45,358 nt of DNA from an uncultured Lachnospiraceae bacterium (GTDB lineage: Bacteria; Bacillota; Clostridia; Lachnospirales; Lachnospiraceae), in contig CAJTTO010000037.1 of the NCBI GenBank assembly GCA_910579275.1, positions 1 through 45,358 of the forward strand. The letters run 5' to 3'. Positions 9,077 through 17,170 of the stretch are shown piece after piece. The notes under the pieces were generated by a model. That model made no database searches. It had not been told where the DNA came from and worked only from the letters and a program-made list of their open reading frames with translations. A program made the position numbers and the translations under genes. Position 1 is the first letter of the stretch. The number at the start of each line of letters is the position of its first letter.

Positions 9077-9125
9077 ACAGACCGGCCATCCCAGCGCAGA
9101 CTGCGCTAATGAACTGTCGGTCTGT
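9077..9125. terminator. Nested hairpin after the UBA-like gene
   Basis: Outer arms ACAGACCG (9077-9084) and CGGTCTGT (9118-9125) enclose an inner AGCGCA/TGCGCT hairpin. It lies between the UBA-like gene and the regulator, both on the minus strand. There is only a short T stretch after it on the minus strand, so termination is likely but unproved. Confidence 0.45.
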
Positions 9126-9133
9126 GTATCGTA

Positions 9134-9676
9134 TTACTTGTTATCTTCGTTGGCTGCCGCGCTGGCGAACTCATTCTTGATGTTCTCAACGGTCTCTGCC
9201 GCACCGTCCATCGCTTTGTTGATGTCAATGTCAACGCTTCTGATATCCGGCCCGGCAAAGTGATATCTCATGTCAAAGAACAGTCCGATAACCAGCAGGG
9301 GCACCACAACCCAGAATGCAAAGATCAGAAGTACTAACAGCAATGTAATTGGCACCCTGAATATTTCCCGTCTGTCCTGCTCCACACAAAAGCTGTTGTT
9401 GTTTGCCTTTTCAAGCCACTTTAAGCACCAGTCCCCAAATCGTTTCAAGTTGTCCGAGAAACTTGATTTGCACTCCTTGTCCTCAATATCAATCTTCACC
9501 TTTTCTGCCTGAGTCGTGTAGCTTGAATGCTCCGGACCGTGAACCTTTCCACTCTGCTCCAGATAAATCATTGCGTCAAGGATATCCCAGTTGCTGCTCT
9601 CGAGCGCCTGCTTTGCCTCCTCATAAGATACGTTTGCGTGCTCCCTTAATTTTTCTACTTTTTCAAAATTATCCAT
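9134..9676 (-). CDS. UBA-like domain membrane protein (DUF4342-like)
   Basis: 180 residues. Residues 1-45 form a UBA-like three-helix domain: VEKLREHANVSYEEAKQALE followed by NWDILDAMIYLEQSGKV. The middle part (about 75-110) is basic and includes a Trp-rich helix; IPITLL-like hydrophobic residues at about 111-135 make one transmembrane segment. The C-terminal tail is acidic and Ala-rich. This arrangement resembles the DUF4342 family, found in Firmicutes and of unknown function. The start has AAAGGAG ten bases upstream. Its own transcript is likely, since about 320 bases separate it from the next gene upstream. Confidence 0.75.
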   Translation of the reverse strand: MDNFEKVEKLREHANVSYEEAKQALESSNWDILDAMIYLEQSGKVHGPEHSSYTTQAEKVKIDIEDKECKSSFSDNLKRFGDWCLKWLEKANNNSFCVEQDRREIFRVPITLLLVLLIFAFWVVVPLLVIGLFFDMRYHFAGPDIRSVDIDINKAMDGAAETVENIKNEFASAAANEDNK

Positions 9677-9930
9677 CTCTTTTTCTCCTTTTGATTATTT
9701 TTTGTTTTCAGCTGATGATGATATCATAAACAATCAAAATTAAACCAAAATGTTGAAAAGATTAAAAACTGATTAATCTATTATTAGTAAACGGAAAATG
9801 AATTTCATTTACTCTATATTATCCAAAAAGACTGCATAAATCAAGAGAGAAAATGCGCAGCTTTTGCACACAAAATGCTAATAGGAAAGCATTTTGGCGG
9901 ATGTCTGGACAGTAAATCCCTAAGTCCTGT
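9677..9930. other. AT-rich intergenic region with a small inverted repeat
   Basis: No gene seen. It contains the leader of the UBA-like gene (minus strand) and a perfect 9-base inverted repeat, CAAAATGCT/AGCATTTTG at 9871-9896, with an 8-base loop. It precedes the promoter of the dihydrouridine synthase gene; whether it is an operator or a hairpin in RNA is not clear. Confidence 0.5.
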
Positions 9931-9959
9931 TTGAACAGCAGCCTGACATGTGCTATTAT
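9931..9959 (+). promoter_or_regulatory. Sigma-A promoter of the dihydrouridine synthase gene
   Basis: TTGAAC (9931-9936) and TATTAT (9954-9959) with a 17-base spacer, 38 bases upstream of the ATG. Confidence 0.65.
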
Positions 9960-9997
9960 TTATAGGAAAAATGAATTTTATAGAATGAGGGATTGCC

Positions 9998-10951
9998 ATG
10001 AAATTTTATCTTGCCCCGATGGAGGGAATCACTACCTATCTTTATAGAAATGCCTACAGCCGCTACTTCGGCGGCATTGACAAGTACTTTACGCCATTTA
10101 TTGCCAGTCCAAAAATGAACCGCCGCGAGCAAAACGAGATTCTTCCGGAGCACAACCAGTCTCTAACTGTCGTTCCCCAGATACTGGCCAACCGCTCCGA
10201 AGAATTTCTCAAAATTACGAAAAAGATTGCAGAGTACGGATATACCACTGTGAATCTAAACCTTGGATGTCCCTCCGGAACGGTCACCGCCAGAAAGCGC
10301 GGTGCCGGTTTCCTAAGCGTCCCTGACGAGCTCGACCGTTTTCTGTATGAAATCTATGAACGGTCACCGCTTAAAATTTCCGTCAAAACCAGAATCGGTA
10401 TTTCGTCCGTCGACGAGTGGGAACCGATTCTCGACATTTACCGCAAATACCCGCTCGAAGAACTGATTATCCATCCCCGTCTGCAAAAGGAACTTTACAA
10501 ATTCACGCCGCACAAGGAGGCATATCTTACTGCCGCCGCCAAATTGTCCGAGATTCCGCTTTGCTACAACGGGGATATCACATCCCTAAAAGGCTATTCG
10601 GAACTTTTGGACACTGCCCCCCGAACGGAACGCGTCATGATCGGACGCGGGATTTTGAAGAATCCGTTGCTGGCTGTGCAGCTTAAAGCAGCAGAGTCCG
10701 CCGAACAGCCGACTTTAAAAAAAGAAACATTAAAGGCCTTCCATGATGAACTGTTTGAGGGCTATGCCGCACAAATGGCAGGTGAAACACCCACACTGTT
10801 CAAAATGAAAGACCTTTGGACTTACCTTAGCGAAAGCTTTGCAGCGTCTGACAGACATCTCAAGAAAATTCGCAAGGCATCCGGTTACGCGGAATACAAG
10901 GCTGCCGTAAACAGCATATTCCGCGAATGCGAACTGGCTGCGCATGTCTGA
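9998..10951 (+). CDS. tRNA-dihydrouridine synthase family protein
   Basis: 317 residues, a normal length for the family. The TIM-barrel flavoprotein begins MKFYLAPMEGITTYLYRNAY; the catalytic Cys lies in NLNLGCPSGTVTARKRGAGFL (about residue 92), and the FMN/tRNA-binding SVKTRIG and IIHPR motifs follow. The C-terminal helical domain (about 245-317) is present. It reduces specific uridines in tRNA to dihydrouridine using NADPH. Single gene with its own promoter, and a GAGGG ribosome site. Which Dus class it belongs to cannot be decided here. Confidence 0.9.
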   Translation: MKFYLAPMEGITTYLYRNAYSRYFGGIDKYFTPFIASPKMNRREQNEILPEHNQSLTVVPQILANRSEEFLKITKKIAEYGYTTVNLNLGCPSGTVTARKRGAGFLSVPDELDRFLYEIYERSPLKISVKTRIGISSVDEWEPILDIYRKYPLEELIIHPRLQKELYKFTPHKEAYLTAAAKLSEIPLCYNGDITSLKGYSELLDTAPRTERVMIGRGILKNPLLAVQLKAAESAEQPTLKKETLKAFHDELFEGYAAQMAGETPTLFKMKDLWTYLSESFAASDRHLKKIRKASGYAEYKAAVNSIFRECELAAHV

Positions 10952-10993
10952 AAATGACTCCGTCAGGTTTGTGCCACGCTTTGCGGAAAGGTT

Positions 10994-11845
10994 TTAAGGA
11001 ACGGGGTTTTCACTGACAGATGACACACAGTTGTACATCAGCATGGCGATGGTCATGGGACCTACGCCGCCCGGAACCGGCGTGATGGCGCTTGTGTGCG
11101 GCGCAGCCTTTTCAAAGTCGACATCACCGCAGAGCTTGTTGTCCGCGCCCCTGTGGATTCCGACATCAATAACGACTGCACCTTCTTTTATATAGGTATC
11201 GTCAATGAGCTTTGGCTTTCCGACTGCCACCACCAGTATATCTGCCTGTTTTGTGATTTCCTTCATATTCTGTGTGCGCGAATGGCATACGGTGACTGTG
11301 CCGTTCTCCCGCAGCAGCAGCAGCGCCATCGGTTTTCCGACAATATTGCTGCGCCCGATTACAACACAGTTTTTTCCGGCAATCTCAACTCCCGAACGTT
11401 TCAAAAGCTGGATAATCCCCAGCGGGGTGCAGGAGACATAGCCCTTGCTGCCGACGCAGAGCGCACCGACATTTTTCTCGTGAAATCCATCCACGTCCTT
11501 TTCCGGCGCGATTGTCTGAATCACTTTCCCCTCGTCAATCTGTTTCGGAAGCGGAAGCTGGACAAGAATCCCGTTTACCTTGTCATCCGCATTCAGCCTT
11601 TGCACCAGCTCCAAAAGCTCCTGCTGGGTCGTCTCCTCGGGAAGCTCATAGGACTGCGACTCGATTCCGATATACGCGCATGCCTTTTTCTTGTTGCCGA
11701 CATACACGCTTGACGCCGGGTCATTTCCCACCTGAATCACCGCAAGACAGATGGTTTTGCCCTGTTCCTTTAGAACAGCCACTTTCTCTTTGAGTTCTTC
11801 CTTTATTTCCTGTGAAATTTTCTTTCCGTCGATAATCTGATACAT
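10994..11845 (-). CDS. folD: Bifunctional methylenetetrahydrofolate dehydrogenase/cyclohydrolase
   Basis: 283 residues from the ATG at 11845, chosen over an upstream in-frame ATG because AGGAG lies nine bases ahead of it and the conserved MYQIIDGKKIS begins there. Motifs: YVGNKKKACAYIGI with the catalytic Tyr and Lys, ILVQLPLPKQID, PEKDVDGFH, VIGRSNIVGKP (NADP-binding) and TPVPGGVGPMTIAML. It interconverts 5,10-methylene- and 10-formyl-tetrahydrofolate in one-carbon metabolism. It is second in a two-gene operon after the zinc-ribbon protein, with a 35-base gap. Confidence 0.96.
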   Translation of the reverse strand: MYQIIDGKKISQEIKEELKEKVAVLKEQGKTICLAVIQVGNDPASSVYVGNKKKACAYIGIESQSYELPEETTQQELLELVQRLNADDKVNGILVQLPLPKQIDEGKVIQTIAPEKDVDGFHEKNVGALCVGSKGYVSCTPLGIIQLLKRSGVEIAGKNCVVIGRSNIVGKPMALLLLRENGTVTVCHSRTQNMKEITKQADILVVAVGKPKLIDDTYIKEGAVVIDVGIHRGADNKLCGDVDFEKAAPHTSAITPVPGGVGPMTIAMLMYNCVSSVSENPVP

Positions 11846-11880
11846 TGAACGTCTCTCCTTTGTCTTATTTTTGTTTTCCG

Positions 11881-12339
11881 TCACTTATCACGCACAAAAC
11901 GCCTCTGTCCCTTTTCGCCGCTCTTTTCCAGTGCAAACCCCTGCATATTTTCGCGCAGTTTCTCACGCTGCTGGCGTTCAATCGTCAAATGAATGTCATT
12001 CTCACATGCCTGACAATAACGTCCGCTGCGAATTTCCCTGCCGCAGCCCTCACAGCGCAGAAAGGACTTCGCGCCCTCTACAATCTCAAAGCGCGACTCC
12101 TTAAGCATTTCCCGAATTGCCACTTTGCTCACGCCAGTGTTTTTCTCGATGTCCACCGCCGACGCACCCGGGTTTTTCTCGATATAATTACGTGTTTTCC
12201 CATAATTGTCATAGTCCTTTCCCCTGCATTTTTCGCAGCGGTATTCACCAAGGCCTCTATAAACCAACACGCCGCCACAGATCTTGCAAACGGTCGGTAC
12301 ATCATAAATCTGCGCATACTGGATTAATTTCGTATCCAT
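11881..12339 (-). CDS. Zinc-ribbon/HTH/zinc-ribbon protein, YvyF-like
   Basis: 152 residues. An N-terminal Cys4 ribbon (VCKICGG and YRCEKCRG, residues about 17-40), a middle helix-turn-helix segment (about 55-90, SAVDIEKNTGVSKVAIREML), and a second Cys4 ribbon (LRCEGCGREIRSGRYCQACE, about 98-117) followed by a basic helix. This order resembles the flagellar-operon protein YvyF/TIGR03826 of Bacillus and relatives, a small regulator of unclear action. Here it sits with folD instead of flagellar genes. The ATG at 12339 has AAGGGGGG ahead of it. The family call is tentative; the domains are clear. Confidence 0.7.
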   Translation of the reverse strand: MDTKLIQYAQIYDVPTVCKICGGVLVYRGLGEYRCEKCRGKDYDNYGKTRNYIEKNPGASAVDIEKNTGVSKVAIREMLKESRFEIVEGAKSFLRCEGCGREIRSGRYCQACENDIHLTIERQQREKLRENMQGFALEKSGEKGQRRFVRDK

Positions 12340-12439
12340 ACAGCATCCCCCCTTCTTGTGATATACAAGTGCCCATTCGGCATAACATTTTCCAGACTAC
12401 CGTATGCCAATTGCATGAACAAACTTTATATTTAAAGAA

Positions 12440-12448
12440 ATTATATCA
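12440..12448 (-). promoter_or_regulatory. Extended -10 promoter for the zinc-ribbon protein and folD
   Basis: On the minus strand the sequence is TGATATAAT, a consensus -10 with the TGn extension, about 100 bases upstream of the start codon. The -35 region is poor, as is usual for extended -10 promoters. Confidence 0.45.
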
Positions 12449-12506
12449 TATTATCTGTCAATTTACTACAACAATTCCTTCATGAACTTTTCATTTTGTA
12501 AAAGTT

Positions 12507-12572
12507 CATCTCTGCCACTGCGCTGTTTCACGGACTTTGCAGTATCTGCAAAGTTCTGGGATGAACTGCTGT
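12507..12572 (+). repeat. Dispersed structured repeat, partial copy 3
   Basis: About 66 bases matching 23897-23966, the right-hand part of the complete element, at roughly 80% identity. The internal hairpin is kept: GGACTTTGCAG (12532-12542) pairs with CTGCAAAGTTC (12546-12556), including one G-T wobble where copy 2 has G-C, and the loop differs. The left half is missing; instead a separate perfect inverted repeat, ATGAACTTTT/AAAAGTTCAT, occupies 12482-12509. Confidence 0.75.
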
Positions 12573-12609
12573 TTCATTTCCATATACTTGAATATCACTT
12601 CCGAAAAAA

Positions 12610-12647
12610 ATCCCGCCGGACAACATTTCTGTTCTGTCTGGCGGGAT
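12610..12647 (-). terminator. Intrinsic terminator of the coiled-coil protein gene
   Basis: 13-base stem (ATCCCGCCGGACA against TGTCTGGCGGGAT, one wobble) with a 12-base loop; on the minus strand it is followed by seven T residues. It lies 11 bases after the stop codon at 12659. Confidence 0.9.
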
Positions 12648-12658
12648 GGTAAACGCTT

Positions 12659-13456
12659 TTACAGGCGCATGTCAATATGTTTTTTGGCAGAAGGGCGCAC
12701 ATCGCTTTCTGCTGATACAGTTGTCTCCTCCGGCTTTGCCGACGCCTTATCCTCGGCGCGCTCGTCTGCATCCGCTCTGATTTCTCCGGTTTCCTGCGCG
12801 CTGTCATCTTTCTTGTCTGCCTTATCCGTTTTGTTTTCCGTATCTGTCTCGTTCGCTTTCTTTTCTGTTTTTTCGGCTTCCTCCATTGTCCGGTTTGCCT
12901 CGGCAAGCGTGTTCATCTGTGCGGTTTCGGCCTGCGAAGCTATCTGCTCAGCCTCGGCGAGTTCCGCCTCCTTCGCCGACGTGTCCTGTCCTTCATCCTG
13001 CTTGATTTCGATTTTCAGGACACCTGCCCTGCCCTCCATCCGCGTCGCAACGCTGCCCTGCACCTTTGCCTGTTTCAAAGATGAATCTGCGGAAATCATT
13101 GCCTGCATACTTGTCGTCGAAAACCCGTTTTCCTGTTTCGCTTCCTGCTGCGTCGCCGCATTCTGGCTGTGCTCTCCCGCAGCTGTACGCTGCGCCTGCT
13201 GTTCTTTGCGTTTCTCAATCTGGTGCTGCCGCAACTGCTGGTTGAGATTTGCTATCTCCTGCTGAATCTCCTGCCGCCGCTTCATTTTTTCTTCCATTGC
13301 CATTTCCTTGTCAGCGCCAAGCTCCTGCAGCCGCTTCTGGGCATTCATAATCTGATCCTGAATGCTTTTGCTGACAGCGTCATTCTGCATATTCATTCCG
13401 GAACATACGGACGGCATCTTGTCTGCTGCCCCATTCACACTGTTAATCGTCATCAT
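12659..13456 (-). CDS. Hypothetical charged coiled-coil protein
   Basis: 265 residues from the ATG at 13456. This start has AAGGAG eight bases upstream, and the alternative ATG 18 bases earlier lies before that site. Residues about 25-75 form a Gln/Arg/Lys-rich coiled coil (QKRLQELGADKEMAMEEKMK). The middle (about 80-150) is Gln/Ser/Ala-rich; the rest is an acidic Ala/Glu/Lys-rich, probably disordered tail rich in AEA and KTEKK patterns. No signal peptide or membrane segment. I do not recognise a family with a known job. It has a strong terminator and stands alone, divergent from the SEL1-repeat gene. Confidence 0.65.
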   Translation of the reverse strand: MMTINSVNGAADKMPSVCSGMNMQNDAVSKSIQDQIMNAQKRLQELGADKEMAMEEKMKRRQEIQQEIANLNQQLRQHQIEKRKEQQAQRTAAGEHSQNAATQQEAKQENGFSTTSMQAMISADSSLKQAKVQGSVATRMEGRAGVLKIEIKQDEGQDTSAKEAELAEAEQIASQAETAQMNTLAEANRTMEEAEKTEKKANETDTENKTDKADKKDDSAQETGEIRADADERAEDKASAKPEETTVSAESDVRPSAKKHIDMRL

Positions 13457-13673
13457 GTTTTCGTCTCCTTCCATTGTATAAAATATGAATCCTGAGCTTC
13501 AGTAATTGTTTCGGATTCATGCCATGAAAAGTAAACCGGAATGCTGTGAAACGGACTTTTTTTGTTGTGGGATTTCATTGCCAAGTACATTTAAGATTGC
13601 AAAGTTGTCGGGATTCCCTTATGATTAAAGAAAATCATTCCAAACGGTTTATATTGAGAAAGGGGCATTGAAT

Positions 13674-15377
13674 ATGAATCAAGAGAACAGCGCATCACCA
13701 AACGGCAAAGGCAGCAGCCTTGATCCCGCCACAATCGTGGCATTGGCAGAAAGCAAGGACGCGGAAAAACTGGATTCCCTTGGCGACTGTTACAAGCATG
13801 GCTGGGGTGTACAAAAAGATTATCACGCTGCCGTATTATGCTACGAGAAAGCTGCCGAGCTCGGAAACGCCGACGCACAGCGAAGTCTCGGCTACTGTTA
13901 CAATTATGGGCAGGGTGTCGAAGAAAACATGGAGCTTGCTGTCTATTGGTATCAAAAGGCGGCGGATGGCGGCGACATCGACGCACAGCGCAATCTTGGA
14001 AACTGTTATTACTACGGCACGGGTGTAGCGCAGGATTATGAGAAAGCCGTCTACTGGTATCAGATTGCCGCAAAGGGCGGTCATCCACACGCCCAGAACA
14101 GTCTGGCGTTTTGCTACGACAAGGGACAGGGCGTTGCACAGGATTACAAAAAAGCGATGGAATGGTACCTGAAAGCCGCAAAACAGAACGACGAAATGGC
14201 ACAGTACAATCTCGGGAACTGCTACGCTTTTGGTCACGGCATGGAGCCGGACCTGCAAGCGGCTGTGGACTGGTATCGGAAAGCCGCCCTCAACGGTCAT
14301 CCGCTAGCCCAGTATAACCTTGCATGCTGCTACTACAGCGGCGACGGAACAGAACAGGACTACAACGAAGCTTTCCATTGGTTTGTAAAGTCGGCAGAGC
14401 AGGATTGCGTCGCGGCCGTTTACTATGTCGGTCTGTGCTACGAGGAAGGCACTGGCGTAGAGCAGGACTATGCCAAGGCGGTTCGGTTCTACCAGAAAGC
14501 CGCGCAAAAGAATCACGCCGACGCCATGTATCATCTGGCACAATGCTGCTATCAGGGTACCGGTGTGGAGCAGGATTACCACAAAGCCTTCCAGCTCTAC
14601 AAAAAAGCTGCCGAACAAGGACTTGCGGAAGCACAGTGCAGTCTCGCATGGTGCTACAATGAGGGAATTGGCACATCCTGCGATTACGACGCCGCTTTCG
14701 GATGGTACGAAAAAGCTGCCCGACAGGACGATGCACTGGCGCAGTACAATGTCGGAAACTGTTACATGGAAGGGCGGGGCACAGTGCAGAATCCTGCGAA
14801 AGCTTCCAAATGGTACAAAAAAGCCGCCGAGCAGGGCAATGCCGACGCGCAGTTCAATCTGGGTGAATGCTACTATAACGGCGACGGAGTAAGCCTCAAT
14901 TACCGCAAGGCTTTCGAGTGGTTTGAGAAATCTGCCATGCAGGGCAACAGCTCCGCGCAGTGGCGGCTAGGCTGCATCTATCAGTTCGGCACCGGCCAGC
15001 GTGAGGATTACGGCGCAGCATTCCAGTGGTATCAGGCTGCCGCCATGCAGGGAAATTCGGACGCCCAGTGCAGCCTTGGAGACTGTTACCACCAAGGACT
15101 ATTTGTAGCCAAGGATGCACAGATGGCTGCCGAATGGTACTTAAAAGCCGCCGAGCAGGGAGACGTCGATGCACAGTTCAATATGGGCGTCTATTTCCGA
15201 AACGGCACAGGCGTTGCGCAGGATTTGCACAAGGCGGCACAATGGTTTCAAAAAGCCGCCGAGCAAGGGGATGCCGAGGCTCTGGATGCCCTGCAGAAGC
15301 TAGGGCTTACCCCACAGTCCTCCAAGCCGCTGATTGCAGGGGACTCCGATGCCCTAAACGCCCTGAAAGACTTTTAA
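13674..15377 (+). CDS. SEL1-like (tetratricopeptide) repeat protein, 14 units
   Basis: 567 residues from the ATG at 13674, which has AAAGGGG eight bases upstream; an in-frame TTG six bases earlier is less likely. After about 40 residues the protein is 14 consecutive SEL1 units of 36 residues, each with LGxCY...GxGVxxDxxKAxxWYxKAAexGxxxAQ. Almost every unit keeps a Cys in the first helix. There is no signal peptide, so it is probably a cytoplasmic solenoid for protein-protein contacts. SEL1 proteins often act as scaffolds in signalling or in assembly of surface structures; no partner is evident here. A weak terminator-like hairpin follows. Confidence 0.92.
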   Translation: MNQENSASPNGKGSSLDPATIVALAESKDAEKLDSLGDCYKHGWGVQKDYHAAVLCYEKAAELGNADAQRSLGYCYNYGQGVEENMELAVYWYQKAADGGDIDAQRNLGNCYYYGTGVAQDYEKAVYWYQIAAKGGHPHAQNSLAFCYDKGQGVAQDYKKAMEWYLKAAKQNDEMAQYNLGNCYAFGHGMEPDLQAAVDWYRKAALNGHPLAQYNLACCYYSGDGTEQDYNEAFHWFVKSAEQDCVAAVYYVGLCYEEGTGVEQDYAKAVRFYQKAAQKNHADAMYHLAQCCYQGTGVEQDYHKAFQLYKKAAEQGLAEAQCSLAWCYNEGIGTSCDYDAAFGWYEKAARQDDALAQYNVGNCYMEGRGTVQNPAKASKWYKKAAEQGNADAQFNLGECYYNGDGVSLNYRKAFEWFEKSAMQGNSSAQWRLGCIYQFGTGQREDYGAAFQWYQAAAMQGNSDAQCSLGDCYHQGLFVAKDAQMAAEWYLKAAEQGDVDAQFNMGVYFRNGTGVAQDLHKAAQWFQKAAEQGDAEALDALQKLGLTPQSSKPLIAGDSDALNALKDF

Positions 15378-15384
15378 CAGACAC

Positions 15385-15403
15385 GTGTGTATGCCACACT
15401 TTT
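15385..15403 (+). terminator. Weak terminator after the SEL1-repeat gene
   Basis: Short stem GTGTG/CACAC with a 5-base loop followed by TTTT, eight bases after the stop codon. The stem is short, so the call is weak. Confidence 0.35.
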
Positions 15404-15409
15404 GACTGT

Positions 15410-15739
15410 CTATGCGGAAGATGGTTTTAGTGACGTTGCTGATTTTCGTCGAGGAGTGGTCGAGACTCTTCGTTGCAGTGATTAACTGTTCCATTTTGGT
15501 ATCTGCCTCGGCGGCATAACCTGTCGCGCGCGCGACAAGGCCGCTTGCATCGTTGCACCGCAGCGTGCTGTTTTGTTCACGACATCAAGACAGGCACGGA
15601 ATCCACAAACCTTGCCATTTCCGCCATGCAGGACATCAATGAATGTATCCAGTCCATCAAAATGCAGATGGATGAGATTGCTCATGCAAGGACGCAGCAG
15701 TCGGAAATGATAATCTCCGTGGAAAACAGAATTAATTAG
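15410..15739. pseudogene. Scrambled remains of a methyl-accepting chemotaxis protein gene
   Basis: Two fragments of a chemoreceptor signalling domain lie head to head. On the minus strand, about 15410-15530 reads YAAEADTKMEQLITATKSLD and then VTKTIFRID, the segment that precedes the signalling tip. On the plus strand, about 15587-15739 reads TGTESTNLAISAMQDINECI followed by QQSEMIISVENRIN and a stop, the C-terminal helix. Neither has a start or a ribosome site, and the tip is missing. The opposite orientation implies an internal inversion as well as deletion. No intact gene lies between the SEL1-repeat and phosphofructokinase genes. Confidence 0.65.
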
Positions 15740-15833
15740 CCAGTTCCGAATTTCTTAAAATATTCTTTGACATTCATGCGCAGGGCGTCCGTCAGCCTGC
15801 AGCATGTTACATTTTGACACCCATGTGCATAGG

Positions 15834-15862
15834 GAATGGAGCAGGCACTGCCTGCTCCATTC
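15834..15862. terminator. Strong hairpin after the phosphofructokinase gene
   Basis: A 14-base perfect inverted repeat (GAATGGAGCAGGCA and its complement) directly after the stop codon at 15864. On the minus strand it is not followed by a T-run, so it may be a bidirectional or Rho-independent-like terminator of moderate strength. Confidence 0.6.
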
Positions 15863-15863
15863 T

Positions 15864-17105
15864 CTATTTCTTCTTAAGAACCAGATGCTGCGGAAGACCA
15901 TTTACCATAAACGGCTGGTAATCTCCCTGAATCAACGGTTCTATATAATTGATAAACTCATCTGTCACATAGTTGCCTTCTTTGTTCACCCAGTTTCTGG
16001 GAACAAGCTTCTCATTGTTTGCAATGCGGTGCACATCATAAATACCGGCAGCGCTCATATACGGATCGTCTGAAACACGGTCAATCACGACCATCTTTCC
16101 GGTGTCTCCCTCGTCCGCAGCCTTCACCGCGGCACCGCCCACCATAAACGCCTCATTCACATCGACACGCGATGCCATATGGGACGCGCTCCTTTGCAGA
16201 GTGGAGAATTCAATGCTGCGCGTCTTGCAGCCAATCTCCGCGCCAAGGAATCCTGCAAGGTACGCGGCCGTTCCCTGAAGCTGTTTGTGTCCAAATGCGT
16301 CCACATAGTCCGCACCGCCTGACAATTCACAGACATATCTGCCATCGGAAAGCTTAATTCCCTCCGAAACTGCAACGACGATGGACTCTTTCTTTTTCAA
16401 CAGTTCCTGCACTTTTTTCAGAAACTTGTCAATATCAAACGGAAGCTCCGGAAGATAAATCAAATCCGGCCCCTCGCACTCCTCTGTCTTTGCAAGCGCT
16501 GTCGCGCCTGTGAGCCACCCTGCATTGCGCCCCATAACCTCAATGACCGTAATCATCTCTTTGTGGTAGGTAAGACCCAGCGCATCACGGATAACCTCTT
16601 TTGTGGACGCCGCAATATATTTCGCCGCGCTGCCGAAACCGGGCGTATGGTCCGTGAGTGCCAAGTCATTGTCAATCGTCTTCGGCACGCCTAGAAACTT
16701 CTGCGCATGACCTTTTATAATCGCATAATCGGACAATTTCTTAATTGTATCCATGGAGTCATTTCCACCGATATAGATAAACGTCTCAATGTCAAGTTTG
16801 TCAAGGATATTGAAAATCTTGTCATAAATATCCGGATTCTCATGAATCTCAGGCAGTTTGTAGCGGCATGAGCCCAAAAATGCGGACGGCGTCCGTTTTA
16901 AAAGCTCAATATCCATGTCCGAATGAATCTGCGTGGACAAATCCACATACTGTTCATCCAGAAATCCCTGAATTCCGTGAAGCATGCCGTACACCTTGTG
17001 GAATCCCCTCTCCTTGGCAGTCTTATATACGCCTGCAAGGCTGGAATTGATTACGGATGTCGGTCCTCCCGACTGTCCTACTATGATGTTACGTTTTTTC
17101 TCCAT
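15864..17105 (-). CDS. pfp: Diphosphate-dependent 6-phosphofructokinase
   Basis: 413 residues. Phosphofructokinase fold with GQSGGPTSVINSSLAG at the N-terminus, GGNDSMDT (about residues 113-120), GVPKTIDNDL, GFGSAAKY and EVMGRNAGWL. The Asp in GGND and the Lys in PKTIDND are the residues that go with pyrophosphate rather than ATP use in this family; ATP enzymes have Gly at the first site. It phosphorylates fructose-6-phosphate with PPi, reversibly, in glycolysis. The start has AAGGAGG seven bases upstream. It lies 65 bases after the large fusion gene on the same strand, so read-through is possible. Confidence 0.92.
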   Translation of the reverse strand: MEKKRNIIVGQSGGPTSVINSSLAGVYKTAKERGFHKVYGMLHGIQGFLDEQYVDLSTQIHSDMDIELLKRTPSAFLGSCRYKLPEIHENPDIYDKIFNILDKLDIETFIYIGGNDSMDTIKKLSDYAIIKGHAQKFLGVPKTIDNDLALTDHTPGFGSAAKYIAASTKEVIRDALGLTYHKEMITVIEVMGRNAGWLTGATALAKTEECEGPDLIYLPELPFDIDKFLKKVQELLKKKESIVVAVSEGIKLSDGRYVCELSGGADYVDAFGHKQLQGTAAYLAGFLGAEIGCKTRSIEFSTLQRSASHMASRVDVNEAFMVGGAAVKAADEGDTGKMVVIDRVSDDPYMSAAGIYDVHRIANNEKLVPRNWVNKEGNYVTDEFINYIEPLIQGDYQPFMVNGLPQHLVLKKK

Positions 17106-17170
17106 TTCTTGTCCTCCTTATACAACAATATTTTATGGTGTGCCCTGCAAAAGGATTTTCCATCATTCCA

